DNA from: Anaeromyxobacter diazotrophicus
GTDB lineage: Bacteria > Myxococcota > Myxococcia > Myxococcales > Anaeromyxobacteraceae
Direction of reading: 5' to 3'
Assembly (NCBI RefSeq): GCF_013340205.1
Contig: NZ_BJTG01000004.1
Location: 186,001 to 250,000, forward strand
DNA: 64,000 bases
Shown piece after piece: positions 17,921-27,575 of the stretch; position 1 is the stretch's first letter; each line of letters starts with the position of its first letter. A program made the position numbers and the translations under genes. The notes below the pieces were generated by a model. The model did no database searches, had not been told where the DNA came from, and worked only from the letters and a program-made list of their open reading frames with translations.

Positions 17921-20034
17921 GACGTGTGGACCTCCGGACGGTGGGTGGGTCGATCCGCGGGTGGAGCGCCGAGCCAGGGCGACGGGATCGACCCGGCCTG
18001 GGCGGCCGCGGCTCGGGGTGGGCTCGAGGCGAGCTCGAGCTGGAACGACGCGATGAGCCCCGCCAGCTCGGAGGCCTGCGAGGACAGCTCGGCGGCCGCC
18101 GACGACGACTCCTCGGCGCTGGCGGCGTTCTGCTGCGTGACCTGGTCCATCTGGCCGACCGCGCGGGTGACCTGCTCGATCCCGGCCGCCTGCTCCTTGG
18201 CGCCGGCCACGATCTCGGCCACCACCGCGGTGACCTTCTGCACGCCGCCCGCGATCTCGCCGAGCTTGTCGGAGACGTGGCTCGACGTCCGCTCGCCCGC
18301 GGCCGCCTCGTTCACCGACTGGCGGATGAGCTCCTCGGTCCGGTTCGCGGCCTCCTTCGAGCGGAGCGCCAGCGAGCGCACCTCCTCCGCGACCACGGCG
18401 AAGCCGCGCCCCGCCTCGCCGGCGCGGGCGGCCTCGACCGCCGCGTTGAGCGCGAGCAGGTTGGTCTGGAACGCGATCTCGTTGATGTCCTTGATGATCT
18501 GCGAGGTGCCCTCGGCCGAGGCGCGGATCTTGGCCATGGCCGCGGCCATCTGCGCCATGGCGGAGGTGCCCTCGCCGGCGGCTGCGCGCGCCGCGTCGGC
18601 GAGCCCGTTCGCCTCCTGGGCGCTGTCGGCCGAGTGCTGGGTCATCGACGAGATGGACTCGAGCGAGGCGCTGGTCTCCTCGAGCGAGCTGGCCTGCTCG
18701 GAGGCACCGCCGGCCACCGCCTGGCTGGTGGAGGCGATCTGCTCGGCGGCGTTCGACACCTCGGTCACCGCCCGCGCCACCTGCGCCAGCGCGTCGTGGA
18801 GCGAGCCGGCGGTGGCGTTGAGCGCGGTCTTCATCTTCGCGTGGTCGCCGCGGTAGGCGCCGGTCATCCGGGCCGTCAGGTCGCGCTCGGCGAGCTGGCT
18901 CAGCACGCGGGTCGCCTCCTCGACGGGCGCGAGCAGCGCGGCGAGCGTCGTGTTCACGCCGTCCAGGATCCGGCGCGCCTCGTGCTGGTACCGGCCTGTG
19001 TCGCAGCGCGCGGCCAGATCGCCGCCGGCCAGCCGGTCGAGCGCGGCCGCCAGGTCACGGATGGGCGCCAGCAGCGCGTCCAGCGTGTCGTTCACCCCGG
19101 CCATGATCTTCGCGTAGTCGCCGCGGTGGCGCGCGGGGTCGGCGCGCACGTCGAACCGGCCCTCCACGGCCGCGCGCGCCAGGTCCCCGGCGTCGCCGAT
19201 GAGCGCCTGCACCGCCGCCACCACCGCGTTGAGGCTGTCCCGCACCGCGTTGAAGTCCTGCCCGCGCACCTCCGCGATGGGCTCGGGCATGTCGCCGGCG
19301 GCGATCCGGTCGAGGTGGCCGCCCACCAGCGTGAAGACGCGCGTGATGTCCTTCGCCACCAGCGCGCCGATCACCAGCACGAGCGCGATCACCGCCGCGA
19401 TGGCGAGGCAGAGCGCGACCGTCGCGCCCTGGGCGGCGGCGCTGGCGCGGTGGCCGTCGACCGCGACCTGCGCCTCCACCGCCTCCTTCGCCTTCCGCAG
19501 CAGCTCGACCGAGGCGTCGTAGGCGTCGCGGTGCATCATCAGGGCGCCCAGGATGCGCTGCTGCGCGAACTCGACCCGCGGGCTGTCCGCGGGGGCGCCG
19601 GAGGCGAGCAGCGCGTCGCGCGCCTTCTCCTGCTCGACCGTCTTCCGCACCTCCTCGCGCCAGGCCTGCAGCGCCGGGCCGACCTTGCTCCAGGCCTCGG
19701 CGGTGGCGGCGCTCTTCCTGCGGCCCTGCAGCGCCGCGATCTCGGCGTCGATGCGCTGGAGCCCCTTCTCGACGTCGGCGTGGAGCGCCGCCCGGTAGTC
19801 GTCGTCGAAGCGCGCGTTGGAGAGGGCGTGGATGGCGCGCGAGACGTCGGTCTCGGCCTGCTCGATCTGCTGCATCGAGAGGAGGTTCGGCACCCGCACC
19901 TCGACGAAGGTGACGGAGATCCCGCTCAGCATGCGCAGGGCGACCACGGTCCCGGCGAGGAGCAGGCCCAGCAGCGCCGCGGTCACGACGTAGCCACCGA
20001 TGACCTTGGTCCCGAGCTTCATTCGACGCAGCAT
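17917..20034 (-). CDS. methyl-accepting chemotaxis protein with tandem HAMP domains
   Basis: 705 residues. TM1 ~11-33, a periplasmic four-helix-bundle region (~35-190), TM2 ~205-228 ([20 protein letters not shown]), then three or more HAMP-like repeats ([47 protein letters not shown]) and the signalling hairpin [39 protein letters not shown]. No C-terminal CheR-tethering pentapeptide is seen. GGGAG lies 8 nt before ATG 20034. It is followed by the overlapping sCache gene. Confidence 0.92.
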   Translation of the reverse strand: MLRRMKLGTKVIGGYVVTAALLGLLLAGTVVALRMLSGISVTFVEVRVPNLLSMQQIEQAETDVSRAIHALSNARFDDDYRAALHADVEKGLQRIDAEIAALQGRRKSAATAEAWSKVGPALQAWREEVRKTVEQEKARDALLASGAPADSPRVEFAQQRILGALMMHRDAYDASVELLRKAKEAVEAQVAVDGHRASAAAQGATVALCLAIAAVIALVLVIGALVAKDITRVFTLVGGHLDRIAAGDMPEPIAEVRGQDFNAVRDSLNAVVAAVQALIGDAGDLARAAVEGRFDVRADPARHRGDYAKIMAGVNDTLDALLAPIRDLAAALDRLAGGDLAARCDTGRYQHEARRILDGVNTTLAALLAPVEEATRVLSQLAERDLTARMTGAYRGDHAKMKTALNATAGSLHDALAQVARAVTEVSNAAEQIASTSQAVAGGASEQASSLEETSASLESISSMTQHSADSAQEANGLADAARAAAGEGTSAMAQMAAAMAKIRASAEGTSQIIKDINEIAFQTNLLALNAAVEAARAGEAGRGFAVVAEEVRSLALRSKEAANRTEELIRQSVNEAAAGERTSSHVSDKLGEIAGGVQKVTAVVAEIVAGAKEQAAGIEQVTRAVGQMDQVTQQNAASAEESSSAAAELSSQASELAGLIASFQLELASSPPRAAAAQAGSIPSPWLGAPPADRPTHRPEVHTS

Positions 20035-20273
20035 GGGAACGGCTCCCGAGAGGAGGACGGCCTGGTTTCAGGCCGCTCGTGACGCGCCGCGGCGACCGCT
20101 CGGGTCACCCGCGCGGGGAGGGTGTTCAGCACGTCCCGTGCCCAGTGGGCGCCGCGGGCGGATCGCCCAGGAACCGAGGCGCGGACCGTCCCGCGGCCGC
20201 GTGACGCGGGACGAGAGGTGCGGGTCGCCGGGGTCCCAGGGTCGGCCGCCGACCCCAGGCTGAACCGCCCGCG

Positions 20274-21218
20274 TCAGGCGGGGTAGCGCGCCGGCTCCCC
20301 GCCGAGGACGCGCAGCACGTCCTCTGCGACCAGCTCGGCCGTCCGGTCCTGCGCCTCGGCGGTGAGCCCGGCGACGTGCGGCGTGAGCAGCACGTTCTCG
20401 AGGCCGGCCAGCGCGTCGGGGGCGGGCGTCGGCTCGCGGTGGCGCACGTCCAGCGCGGCCCCGGCGATCGCGCCGCGGGCCAGGGCGGCCCGCAGCGCCT
20501 CCTCGTCGACCACCTCGCCGCGGGAGGTGTTGACGAGCCACGCGTCGCGGCGCATGCGCGCGAGCTGCGGCGCGCCGATGAGCCCCCGGGTGGCGGGCGT
20601 GAGCGGCACGTGCAGGGAGACGAAGTGGCTGCGCGCGAGCAGCTCGTCGAGCGGCACGCGGCGCGCCAGGCCCGCGGCCGCGTCCGGCCAGTCCGGCGAG
20701 GTGGCCAGGACCTCGAGCTCCAGCGCGGCGGCCCGGCGCGCCAGCCGCAGGCCGATGTCGCCCAGGCCCACGATGCCGAGCGTCTTGCCCGCCAGCTCGA
20801 CGCCGGTGAAGCCGCGCCGGTCCCACTCGCCGGCGCGGACGGAGCGGCTGGCCGCCTCGACCCGGCGGGCGATGGCGAAGAGGCATGCGAGGACGTGCTC
20901 GGCCACCGCCACGGCGTTCGCGCCCCGCGCGACGACCACGGCGATCCCGCGCGCGCGGCAGGCGGGAAGGTCGATGTTGTCGAGGCCCACGCCGAGCCGG
21001 CCGACCACGCGCAGGCGCGGGGCGCGCGCGAGCAGCGCCGCGTCGACGCGCGTCTGGTTGCGCACCACCAGCGCCTCCGCCGAGGCCAGCTCCGCCTCGA
21101 GCCGCGCCCGGTCCTTCCACAGCCCGTCGTCGGCGGTGACGGCCGCGTGCCCGGCGAAGATCTGGTGCGCGCGCTCCGCGACGAACTCGGTGACGACGAC
21201 GCGCGGGAGCTCGGGCAT
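20274..21218 (-). CDS. D-2-hydroxyacid dehydrogenase
   Basis: 314 residues from ATG 21218 (MPELPRVVVTEFV). NAD-binding motif TLGIVGLGDIGLRLARRAAA, catalytic Arg in VNTSRGEVVDEEAL, Glu in DVRHREPTP and His in LLTPHVAGLT, so the full Arg-Glu-His triad is present. Related to phosphoglycerate and phosphonate/hydroxyacid dehydrogenases, but lacks an ACT domain, so it is not a full-length SerA. It is divergent from an anion transporter gene with a 164-nt gap, perhaps serving the transported acid. Confidence 0.87.
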   Translation of the reverse strand: MPELPRVVVTEFVAERAHQIFAGHAAVTADDGLWKDRARLEAELASAEALVVRNQTRVDAALLARAPRLRVVGRLGVGLDNIDLPACRARGIAVVVARGANAVAVAEHVLACLFAIARRVEAASRSVRAGEWDRRGFTGVELAGKTLGIVGLGDIGLRLARRAAALELEVLATSPDWPDAAAGLARRVPLDELLARSHFVSLHVPLTPATRGLIGAPQLARMRRDAWLVNTSRGEVVDEEALRAALARGAIAGAALDVRHREPTPAPDALAGLENVLLTPHVAGLTAEAQDRTAELVAEDVLRVLGGEPARYPA

Positions 21219-21382
21219 GCGGCGCAGGGTCCTCGCGAGGTGGGATCGTGTCAAGGTGCGACCCGCACCCTCCGTGGTCCCCCCGCACGTACGTCGTGGG
21301 CGCGCGGGGAGCCGCGGCGGCGCGGTGCGGCGCTTGCAGCGACCACGGTGCCGTCGACCACAACCAGCCGCGGAGCCGCGCC

Positions 21383-22855
21383 ATGCCTAGCCTCGTCGTC
21401 GAGAGCCTCCCCTCCCGCGCCGCACCGCCGCCCGCGCCGCCGGCCTGGTGGCGGCGGCGCGGCGCCCGGCTGGCCTTGCCCGCTGCGCTCGCCGCCAGCT
21501 GCTTCGTGCTGCCGGCGCCGGCCGGGCTGACCGGCCCGGCGTGGCGGCTGCTCGGCATCTTCGTCGCGACCGTGCTCCTCATCCTCCTGAACGCGCTGCC
21601 CGAGCCGAGCGCGGTCCTGCTCGGCGTCACCGCCGCGGCGCTCACTGCGGTGCCGCTCAAGGCCGTCCTGGCGGGCTACGCCGACTCGACGTTCTGGCTC
21701 ATCATCACCGCCGTCATGATGAGCGTCGGCTTCCGCAAGAGCGGGCTGGCCGGCCGGGTGGGGCTCCTGCTGCTGCGCGCCTTCGGCCGCACGCCGCTCG
21801 GGCTGGCGTACGTCTTCGGCGCGCTCGACCTGCTGCTCGCGACCTCCATCCCGGCGGCCCCGGCGCGGACGGGCGGGCTCGTCTACCCGCTCGCGCGCGG
21901 AGTGCTCGACGTGACCGAGGCCAAGGGCGGGGAGGGGGGGCGACGCCTCGGCGCGTACCTCACGGTCTCGCTCTACATGCTGAGCATGGTGACGGGCAGC
22001 CTCTTCCTGACCGGCATGGCGCCGAACGTCCTCAACGCCTCGCTCGCCGCGAAGATCCTGGGGGTGCAGCTCACCTGGCCGCTCTGGACGCTGGCGGCCG
22101 CGCCCGGATTCCTCCTCTTCCTCGGGTTGCCGGTGCTGGTGAGCCGCCTCGCCCCGCCCGGCGTCCTCCCGGTCGCCGCGGCGCGCGAGCGGTCCCGCGC
22201 GGCGCTGGCGGCGCTCGGCCCCATGAAGCCCCGCGAGTGGATCGTCGCGGCGACGTTCTCGCTGGCCCTGGGCCTCTGGGCGACGAGCTCGCTCACCGGA
22301 GTGAACATCGCGGTGGTCGCCTTCGCGGGCGTCTCCGTCCTCCTCGTCACGCACGTCATCGAGTGGAAGGACCTGGCCGACTCCAAGGAGACCTGGTCGG
22401 CCCTCGTCTGGTTCGGAGGCATCCTGGGGCTCGCCTCGGCCCTGGACGGCACCGGCTTCTTCAAGTGGTTGACGGCCGCCATCCAGGGGTGCCTCCCGCC
22501 GGGCCGCATGGGGACCGGCGCGGCGTTTCTGCTCATCGCGCTCCTCGCCACCTTGCCGCACTACCTGTTCCCGTCGCTGGTGGCCTACGTCGCGACCTTC
22601 TCGCCGGTGGTGTTCAGCTTCATCGCCGCCACCGGCGCGCCGCGCTACCCGGCCGCGCTGCTCGCCTGCTTCCTCATGACCATCTCCTCGACCCTCACGC
22701 ACTACGGGAACGGGCTCGGCCCGATGCTCTTCGACACCGGCTACGTCGGGAAGGCGACCTGGTGGAAGGTGGGGCTCGCCGTCACCGCCCTGGCGGCCGC
22801 GCTGTACCTCGCGGTGGGCCTCCCGTACTGGAGGCTGGTGGGCCTCTATCGCTGA
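21383..22855 (+). CDS. DASS-family (SLC13) anion/dicarboxylate symporter
   Basis: 490 residues, ~12 membrane segments. Features of the divalent anion:Na+ symporter family include STFWLIITAVMMSVGFRKSG, the SIPAAPARTGGLVYPLARG segment, TGMAPNVLNASLAAKILG, VWFGGILGLASALDGTGFF and a C-terminal SSTLTHYGNGLGPMLFDTGY. The last resembles the citrate/malate/2-oxoglutarate translocator branch. It imports or exchanges di- or tricarboxylates; exact substrate unknown. Confidence 0.88.
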   Translation: MPSLVVESLPSRAAPPPAPPAWWRRRGARLALPAALAASCFVLPAPAGLTGPAWRLLGIFVATVLLILLNALPEPSAVLLGVTAAALTAVPLKAVLAGYADSTFWLIITAVMMSVGFRKSGLAGRVGLLLLRAFGRTPLGLAYVFGALDLLLATSIPAAPARTGGLVYPLARGVLDVTEAKGGEGGRRLGAYLTVSLYMLSMVTGSLFLTGMAPNVLNASLAAKILGVQLTWPLWTLAAAPGFLLFLGLPVLVSRLAPPGVLPVAAARERSRAALAALGPMKPREWIVAATFSLALGLWATSSLTGVNIAVVAFAGVSVLLVTHVIEWKDLADSKETWSALVWFGGILGLASALDGTGFFKWLTAAIQGCLPPGRMGTGAAFLLIALLATLPHYLFPSLVAYVATFSPVVFSFIAATGAPRYPAALLACFLMTISSTLTHYGNGLGPMLFDTGYVGKATWWKVGLAVTALAAALYLAVGLPYWRLVGLYR

Positions 22856-22874
22856 GCCCGGCTCCCGGGCGCTC

Positions 22875-22883
22875 TGCTAGGCT
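22875..22883 (+). promoter_or_regulatory. extended -10 element upstream of the CCA-adding/poly(A) polymerase-family gene
   Basis: TGCTAGGCT: TG extension plus TAGGCT, about 110 nt before the GTG start. It falls just after the stop of the preceding transporter gene. Confidence 0.35.
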
Positions 22884-22993
22884 CCGGGGGCGGCGCGCGC
22901 GCCGCCGTCCTCCTCTCGACCTGGTGCTCGCCCCGTGACCTCGCGCCGCCTCGCCCTCGCCCTCGACCGCAACCCCTGCGCGGGGGCGGGCCG

Positions 22994-24379
22994 GTGACCC
23001 GGCGCCCGTCCCGGGTGCCGGCCGCGCTGCGGCGCGCCCGCTTCGCGCCGGCCGTCCTGGAGGTGCTGCGCCGGCTCGACGCCGCCGGGCACCGCTCCTG
23101 GCTGGTGGGCGGGGCGGTGCGCGACCTGCTCCTGCGGCGGCGGCGGCTCGATCCGGCCGACCTCGACGTGGCGACGCCGGCCCGTCCGGAGCAGGTGAGC
23201 GCGCTCTTCGAGAAGGTGATCCCCACCGGCGTCGAGCACGGCACCGTGACGGTGCTGGGCCCGGGCGGCGTGCCGGTCGAGGTGACGACCTTCCGCGGCG
23301 AGGGCGCCTACCTCGACGGCCGGCGGCCCTCGTCGGTCGTGTTCCTCTCCGAGGTGGACGAGGACCTGTCCCGCCGCGACTTCACCGTGAACGCGCTCGC
23401 GTACGACCCCCTCGGCGGCGAGCTGCGCGATCCGTTCGGCGGCCAGGACGACCTGCGCCGGCGGCGCCTGCGCGCCGTCGGCGACCCGGCCGCGCGCTTC
23501 GCGGAGGACGGGCTCCGGCCGCTGCGCGCGGCCCGCTTCGCGGCGCAGCTCGGGTTCGCGCTCGATCCCGCCACCCGGCGCGCCATCCGCCCGGCGCTGG
23601 CGGTCACCGCCAAGGTCTCCGCGGAGCGGGTGATGGCGGAGCTCTCGAAGCTCCTGCTGGCGGCCCACCCGGCGGCCGGGCTCGCGCTCCTAGACGCGAC
23701 CGGCCTGCTCGAGGTGGTGCTGCCCGAGCTCGCGGTCCGCCCCCCCGCCGCGCGCCGCCACGCCTACGAGGTCGTGCGGCGCGCCCCCCGCGAGCTGCCG
23801 CTCCGCCTCGCGGCGCTGCTGCACGTCCTGCCGCGCGGCGGCGATCCGGCCGGCGGCGCCGAGGCCGCGGCGCGCGCGCGCCAGCTCCTCGTCCGGATGC
23901 GCTTCCCGGGCGCGGTGGCGGAGCTCGCGGCGGCGCTCGCCGCCGCCCAGGGGTGCGTGCTCGCGGCGCCGAGGCCGGCCGCCCCCCGCTCGCCGGCCGA
24001 GGTGCGCCGGTTCGTCGCAGGCGTGGGGCGGGAGCGCCTGGCGCCGCTCCTCGCCCTGTGGGAGGCCGACGCCTCGGCCGCCCGCCCGCCCGCTCGCTCG
24101 CGGAGGGAGCTGGCGACGCTCCGCGCGCTCCGAGCCCGGATCGCGCGCGTGGAGCGGACGCGCCCCCCGCTCACCTCGGCCGAGCTCGCCCTGGACGGCC
24201 GCGCGGTCATGGAGGCGCTGGGCCTCGCGCCGGGGCGCGAGGTGGGCGAGGCGCTGCGGCATCTGCTCGAGCGCGCGCTGGAGGACCCGGGCCTGAATAC
24301 GGCCGAGGCGCTCACGTCCGAGCTGCGGACCTGGTGGGCGAGGCGGCCCGGCCGGGCAGCGCCCGGCGCCCCAGGGTGA
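22994..24379 (+). CDS. tRNA CCA-adding enzyme / poly(A) polymerase family
   Basis: 461 residues. The class II nucleotidyltransferase head is complete: WLVGGAVRDLLLRRRRLDPA followed by DLDVATPA (GG..RD..L plus the DxD catalytic pair), VEVTTFRGEG, LSRRDFTVNALAYDP and the RFAEDGLRPLRAARFAAQLGF motif. The C-terminal half is Ala/Arg-rich helical. It either finishes tRNA 3' ends with CCA or adds poly(A); the two activities cannot be told apart here. GTG start. Confidence 0.85.
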   Translation: MTRRPSRVPAALRRARFAPAVLEVLRRLDAAGHRSWLVGGAVRDLLLRRRRLDPADLDVATPARPEQVSALFEKVIPTGVEHGTVTVLGPGGVPVEVTTFRGEGAYLDGRRPSSVVFLSEVDEDLSRRDFTVNALAYDPLGGELRDPFGGQDDLRRRRLRAVGDPAARFAEDGLRPLRAARFAAQLGFALDPATRRAIRPALAVTAKVSAERVMAELSKLLLAAHPAAGLALLDATGLLEVVLPELAVRPPAARRHAYEVVRRAPRELPLRLAALLHVLPRGGDPAGGAEAAARARQLLVRMRFPGAVAELAAALAAAQGCVLAAPRPAAPRSPAEVRRFVAGVGRERLAPLLALWEADASAARPPARSRRELATLRALRARIARVERTRPPLTSAELALDGRAVMEALGLAPGREVGEALRHLLERALEDPGLNTAEALTSELRTWWARRPGRAAPGAPG

Positions 24380-24429
24380 GCGGCGGGCGAGCCCGGCGCG
24401 CCTCCTTATACTTGGCGCGAGGCGAGCCG

Positions 24430-25245
24430 ATGGCGCAGCAACTCCGGAAGGGTGACGAGCTCGGGGACGGCGAGGCGGTGGAGCGCGACCGGCGCCGGTC
24501 CGCGTTCATGAAGGAACTGGCGCACGAGCTCGCGACCCCCCTCACGCCGCTCGCCGGTTACCTGAAGCTCCTCCAGGGAGGGCGGCTGGGCGACCTCTCG
24601 CCGGCGCAGCGCAAGGCGATCGACGCCATGTCGGGCGCGGTGGCTCGCCTGACCCGGATGGTCGACAACCTGGCCGACTTCGCGAGCCTCGCGCCGGGCG
24701 AGGCGGCGCTCTCGACCGCGACCCTCGACCCCGACGCGCTGGCGGAGGACGTGGCGGCCGAGGTGCAGCCGTACGTGAAGGACGCGAGGCTCCACCTCGA
24801 GATCCGGCGCGCGGGGGGCGGCCCGGTGCTGGCCGACCCGAAGAAGCTCCGGCAGGCGCTCGCGAACGTGCTGCAGAACGCCGTCAAGTACTCGCCGCAC
24901 GGCGGAGAGGTGCTGCTGGAGGTGACGCGCGACGGCGGCCGGCTCCGGTTCGCCGTCTACGACCAGGGGCCCGGGCTCTCGGCGGCGGAGGTGGAGCGCA
25001 TCTTCGAGCCGTTCCAGCACCCTTATCGCCCGGAGGAGAGCCGCCGGCCGGGGTCCGGGCTGGGCCTCCCAGTGGCGCGGCGCATCGCCGAGGCGCACGG
25101 CGGCGGCGTCACGGTGGAGAGCCCACCGCGCGCGCAACCCCCCGGCGGCAGGCAGTTCACCGGCTCCAAGTTCGTCATCGACGTCGCGCTGCGGAGCGGC
25201 GCGCCCGCGGCCGCCTCGGCGGCGCCCGCCTCGTTCCCGGGCTAG
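24430..25245 (+). CDS. soluble sensor histidine kinase (HisKA + HATPase)
   Basis: 271 residues with only the kinase core. H-box FMKELAHELATPLTPLAGYL (phospho-His in AHELATP), N-box QALANVLQNAVKYSPHGGEV, G1 VYDQGPGLSAAEVERIFEPF and G2 RRPGSGLGLPVARRIAEAHG. There is no sensing domain beyond ~30 N-terminal residues and no membrane helix. No response regulator is adjacent; the receiver-only protein at 2845 is one possible partner elsewhere in the window. A TATACT -10-like element lies at 24407-24412. Confidence 0.9.
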   Translation: MAQQLRKGDELGDGEAVERDRRRSAFMKELAHELATPLTPLAGYLKLLQGGRLGDLSPAQRKAIDAMSGAVARLTRMVDNLADFASLAPGEAALSTATLDPDALAEDVAAEVQPYVKDARLHLEIRRAGGGPVLADPKKLRQALANVLQNAVKYSPHGGEVLLEVTRDGGRLRFAVYDQGPGLSAAEVERIFEPFQHPYRPEESRRPGSGLGLPVARRIAEAHGGGVTVESPPRAQPPGGRQFTGSKFVIDVALRSGAPAAASAAPASFPG

Positions 25246-25248
25246 AAT
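25243..25248 (+). promoter_or_regulatory. -10-like element 9 nt before mnmA
   Basis: TAGAAT preceded by GGC; only 9 nt separate it from the ATG and no Shine-Dalgarno sequence is present, suggesting a leaderless mRNA. Confidence 0.4.
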
Positions 25249-25257
25249 CGCGCTCCC

Positions 25258-26310
25258 ATGCGCGTCCTCGTCGCCATGTCGGGCGGCGTCGACTCCTCCG
25301 TCGCCGCCGCGCTCCTCCAGGAATCCGGGCACGAGGTGCTCGGCGTGTCGATGCGCGTCTTCGACTACGCCGACCCGGCCCGGGGCCGCTCCTGCTGCGC
25401 GCCGGACGACCTGGACGACGCGCGGGCGGCGGCCCGGGCCCTCGGGATCCCGTTCTACGTGGCGAACCTCGAGGAGCACTTCGGCCGCGCGGTGATCGAC
25501 CGCTTCGTCGAGGACTACGTCGCCGGCCGGACTCCGAACCCGTGCGTCGCCTGCAACGGCGAGGTCAAGTTCGGGTGGCTGCTGCAGCGCGCCCGGGCGC
25601 TGGGCGCGAAGCTCGCCACCGGGCACTACGCGCGGGTGGAGCGGCGCGGGGGGCGCCTGGCGCTCTGCGCCTCGCCCCACGCGAAGGACCAGAGCTACTT
25701 CCTGTACGGCCTGGGGCAGGACGCGCTCGCCGACGTGCTGTTCCCGGTGGGAGAGCTGGAGAAGGCCGAGGTGCGGCGCATCGCGGCCCGGCGCGGGCTG
25801 CCGGTGGCGGAGAAGCCCGAGTCGCAGGAGATCTGCTTCGTCACGCGCGGCGACGCGGGCGACTTCGTGGCGCTGCGCGCGCCGGGGCGGGTGCGCGCGG
25901 GCGAGGTGGTCTCGACGCGAGGGGAGGTGCTGGCGCGGCACCCGGGCGTGCACCGGTTCACGGTGGGGCAGCGCCGCGGCCTCGGGCTCGGGGGCGGCGC
26001 GCCGCGCTACGTGGTGCGCCTCGAGGCGGAGGCGGGGAGGGTGGTGGTGGGGAGCGCCGCCGAGGCGTCGCGGCGGGCCTTCCGGGTGGGCGAGGTGAGC
26101 TGGGTGGCGGGCCGCGCCCCGGCCGGCGAGGTGGTGGTGCGGGTGCGGGTGCGGCACCGGCACGAGGGCGCCGCGGCCACCGTGCGGCCCGCCGGCGCGG
26201 AGGCGGAGGTGGAGCTCGAGGCCCCGGTGCGCGGCGTCGCGCCCGGGCAGGCGGCGGTGTTCTACGACGGGGACGAGGTGCTGGGCGGAGGGAGGATCCT
26301 CGCGGAGTGA
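25258..26310 (+). CDS. mnmA: tRNA-specific 2-thiouridylase MnmA
   Basis: 350 residues. PP-loop [20 protein letters not shown] at the N-terminus, catalytic Cys pair in [14 protein letters not shown] and in ESQEICFV, and the tRNA-binding LATGHYARV and [12 protein letters not shown] segments. It thiolates U34 of Lys, Glu and Gln tRNAs. The inner cysteine-containing [20 protein letters not shown] insert is normal for the family. The start has no Shine-Dalgarno sequence but a TAGAAT 9 nt upstream. Confidence 0.95.
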   Translation: MRVLVAMSGGVDSSVAAALLQESGHEVLGVSMRVFDYADPARGRSCCAPDDLDDARAAARALGIPFYVANLEEHFGRAVIDRFVEDYVAGRTPNPCVACNGEVKFGWLLQRARALGAKLATGHYARVERRGGRLALCASPHAKDQSYFLYGLGQDALADVLFPVGELEKAEVRRIAARRGLPVAEKPESQEICFVTRGDAGDFVALRAPGRVRAGEVVSTRGEVLARHPGVHRFTVGQRRGLGLGGGAPRYVVRLEAEAGRVVVGSAAEASRRAFRVGEVSWVAGRAPAGEVVVRVRVRHRHEGAAATVRPAGAEAEVELEAPVRGVAPGQAAVFYDGDEVLGGGRILAE

Positions 26311-26346
26311 ACGTTCCGAGGGGGGCAGGGCGCGGGGCGCTCAGCT

Positions 26347-26371
26347 CCCTCTCCCCCACCGGGGGAGAGGG
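26347..26371. repeat. perfect inverted repeat CCCTCTCCCCC-ACC-GGGGGAGAGGG
   Basis: An 11-bp perfect stem with a 3-nt loop in the mnmA-oxidoreductase gap. No T-tract follows, so it is not a standard terminator. A related CCTCTCC...GGGGAGAGG unit lies at 52110-52140; such units are common dispersed repeats in GC-rich bacteria. Confidence 0.6.
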
Positions 26372-26405
26372 CCAGGGAGAGGGGGCCGCACCGTGAGGAA
26401 CCAGC

Positions 26406-27536
26406 TTGGACGCCTGTGACCTCCTCGTCGTCGGCGCCGGACCCGCCGGCTGCGCCGCGGCGGTCGCGGCGCGGCGGGCGGCGCCCGGCCTCGACGTCCG
26501 CGTCGTCGACGCCGCCCGCTTCCCGCGGGAGAAGCCCTGCGGCGGCGCGCTCACCGGGGGCGCGCAGCGGGAGCTGGCGCTGGCGGGGCTCGAGCTGCGG
26601 GTCCGGCACGCGGTGGTGACGCACGCGCTCCTCCGCGTCGAGGGGCTCGCGCGGCGGGTGGAGCTCCCCCGGCCCGCCGCGGTGGTCCGCCGGATCGAGC
26701 TCGACCACGACCTCGTGCTGCAGGCGCGGGCGGCGGGGGCGCGGGTGGACGAGGAGGCGCCGCTCCTGGCGCTCGAGCCCGGCCTGGCGCGGACCGGCGC
26801 CGGGCCGCTCCGGTTCCGCGCCGCGGTGGCGGCCGACGGGGTGGGGGGCCCATCGCGGCGCGCGCTCGGGCTCGGGCCGGGCCGGCGCGCCCCCCTGCGC
26901 GAGACGCAGCTCGAGGCGGCCGGGCAGGGGGATCTCCTCTTCGACCTCGACGCCGCTGGCGCCGGCTACGCCTGGCGCTTCCCGTGCTTCGTGGAGGGCC
27001 GCCCCGCGGAGAGCTGCGGCGTCTACGCGCTCGCGGGCGGGGCGGCGCTCACGGGCGCGCTGCGCGAGTTCGCCCGGCGCGAGGGGGTCCTGCCGGCCGC
27101 GCCGGCCACCCCGAGCGCGCTCCGGCTCTTCGAGCCCGGCGGCCCGGTCGGCGCGGGCGCGGCGCTGCTCGCCGGCGACGCCCTCGGCGCCGACCCGCTG
27201 GCGGGCGAGGGGCTCCGGTACGCGCTCTGGTCGGGCCGGATCGCCGGGGCGCTCGCCGCGCGCGCGCTCGCCCGCGGCGGCGCGCCCTCGCTGCGCGCCT
27301 ACCGCGCCCGGCTTGCGGGCTCTCGCTCGGGGCTCCTCCTGCAGCTCACCGCGAGGCTCGCGCCGCGCCTCTACGCCGGCCAGGGCCGCTGGCGGCGCGC
27401 CGCGGCCGATCCGCGCGTGGCCGAGGCGCTCGCGGCGCTCGTCTCCGGCGCGGCGCCGGCGGGGCCGCTCCTCGCACTCACCGTGCGGCTGGCCGCGGGC
27501 GCCCCCGCGCTCGTTTCGCGCTCCGGCCCCGCCTAG
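26406..27536 (+). CDS. FAD-dependent oxidoreductase, geranylgeranyl-reductase-like
   Basis: 376 residues from TTG 26406 with GAGGA 7 nt upstream. N-terminal dinucleotide motif DLLVVGAGPAGCAAAVAARR, the PREKPCGGALTGGAQREL motif (K-x-C-G-G) characteristic of the GGR/FixC-like group, and the FAD-binding LLAGDALGADPLAGEGLRYAL near residue 260. The family reduces isoprenoid double bonds or acts as flavin monooxygenases; substrate unknown. Confidence 0.82.
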   Translation: MDACDLLVVGAGPAGCAAAVAARRAAPGLDVRVVDAARFPREKPCGGALTGGAQRELALAGLELRVRHAVVTHALLRVEGLARRVELPRPAAVVRRIELDHDLVLQARAAGARVDEEAPLLALEPGLARTGAGPLRFRAAVAADGVGGPSRRALGLGPGRRAPLRETQLEAAGQGDLLFDLDAAGAGYAWRFPCFVEGRPAESCGVYALAGGAALTGALREFARREGVLPAAPATPSALRLFEPGGPVGAGAALLAGDALGADPLAGEGLRYALWSGRIAGALAARALARGGAPSLRAYRARLAGSRSGLLLQLTARLAPRLYAGQGRWRRAAADPRVAEALAALVSGAAPAGPLLALTVRLAAGAPALVSRSGPA

Positions 27537-27575
27537 TTCCTTGCGGGGAGGTCCGGGCGGGCCTATCAAGCCGCC

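Noticed and set aside
26347-26371. Strong inverted repeat as a terminator of mnmA
   Set aside because: No T-tract follows on either strand; it fits a dispersed repeat better.
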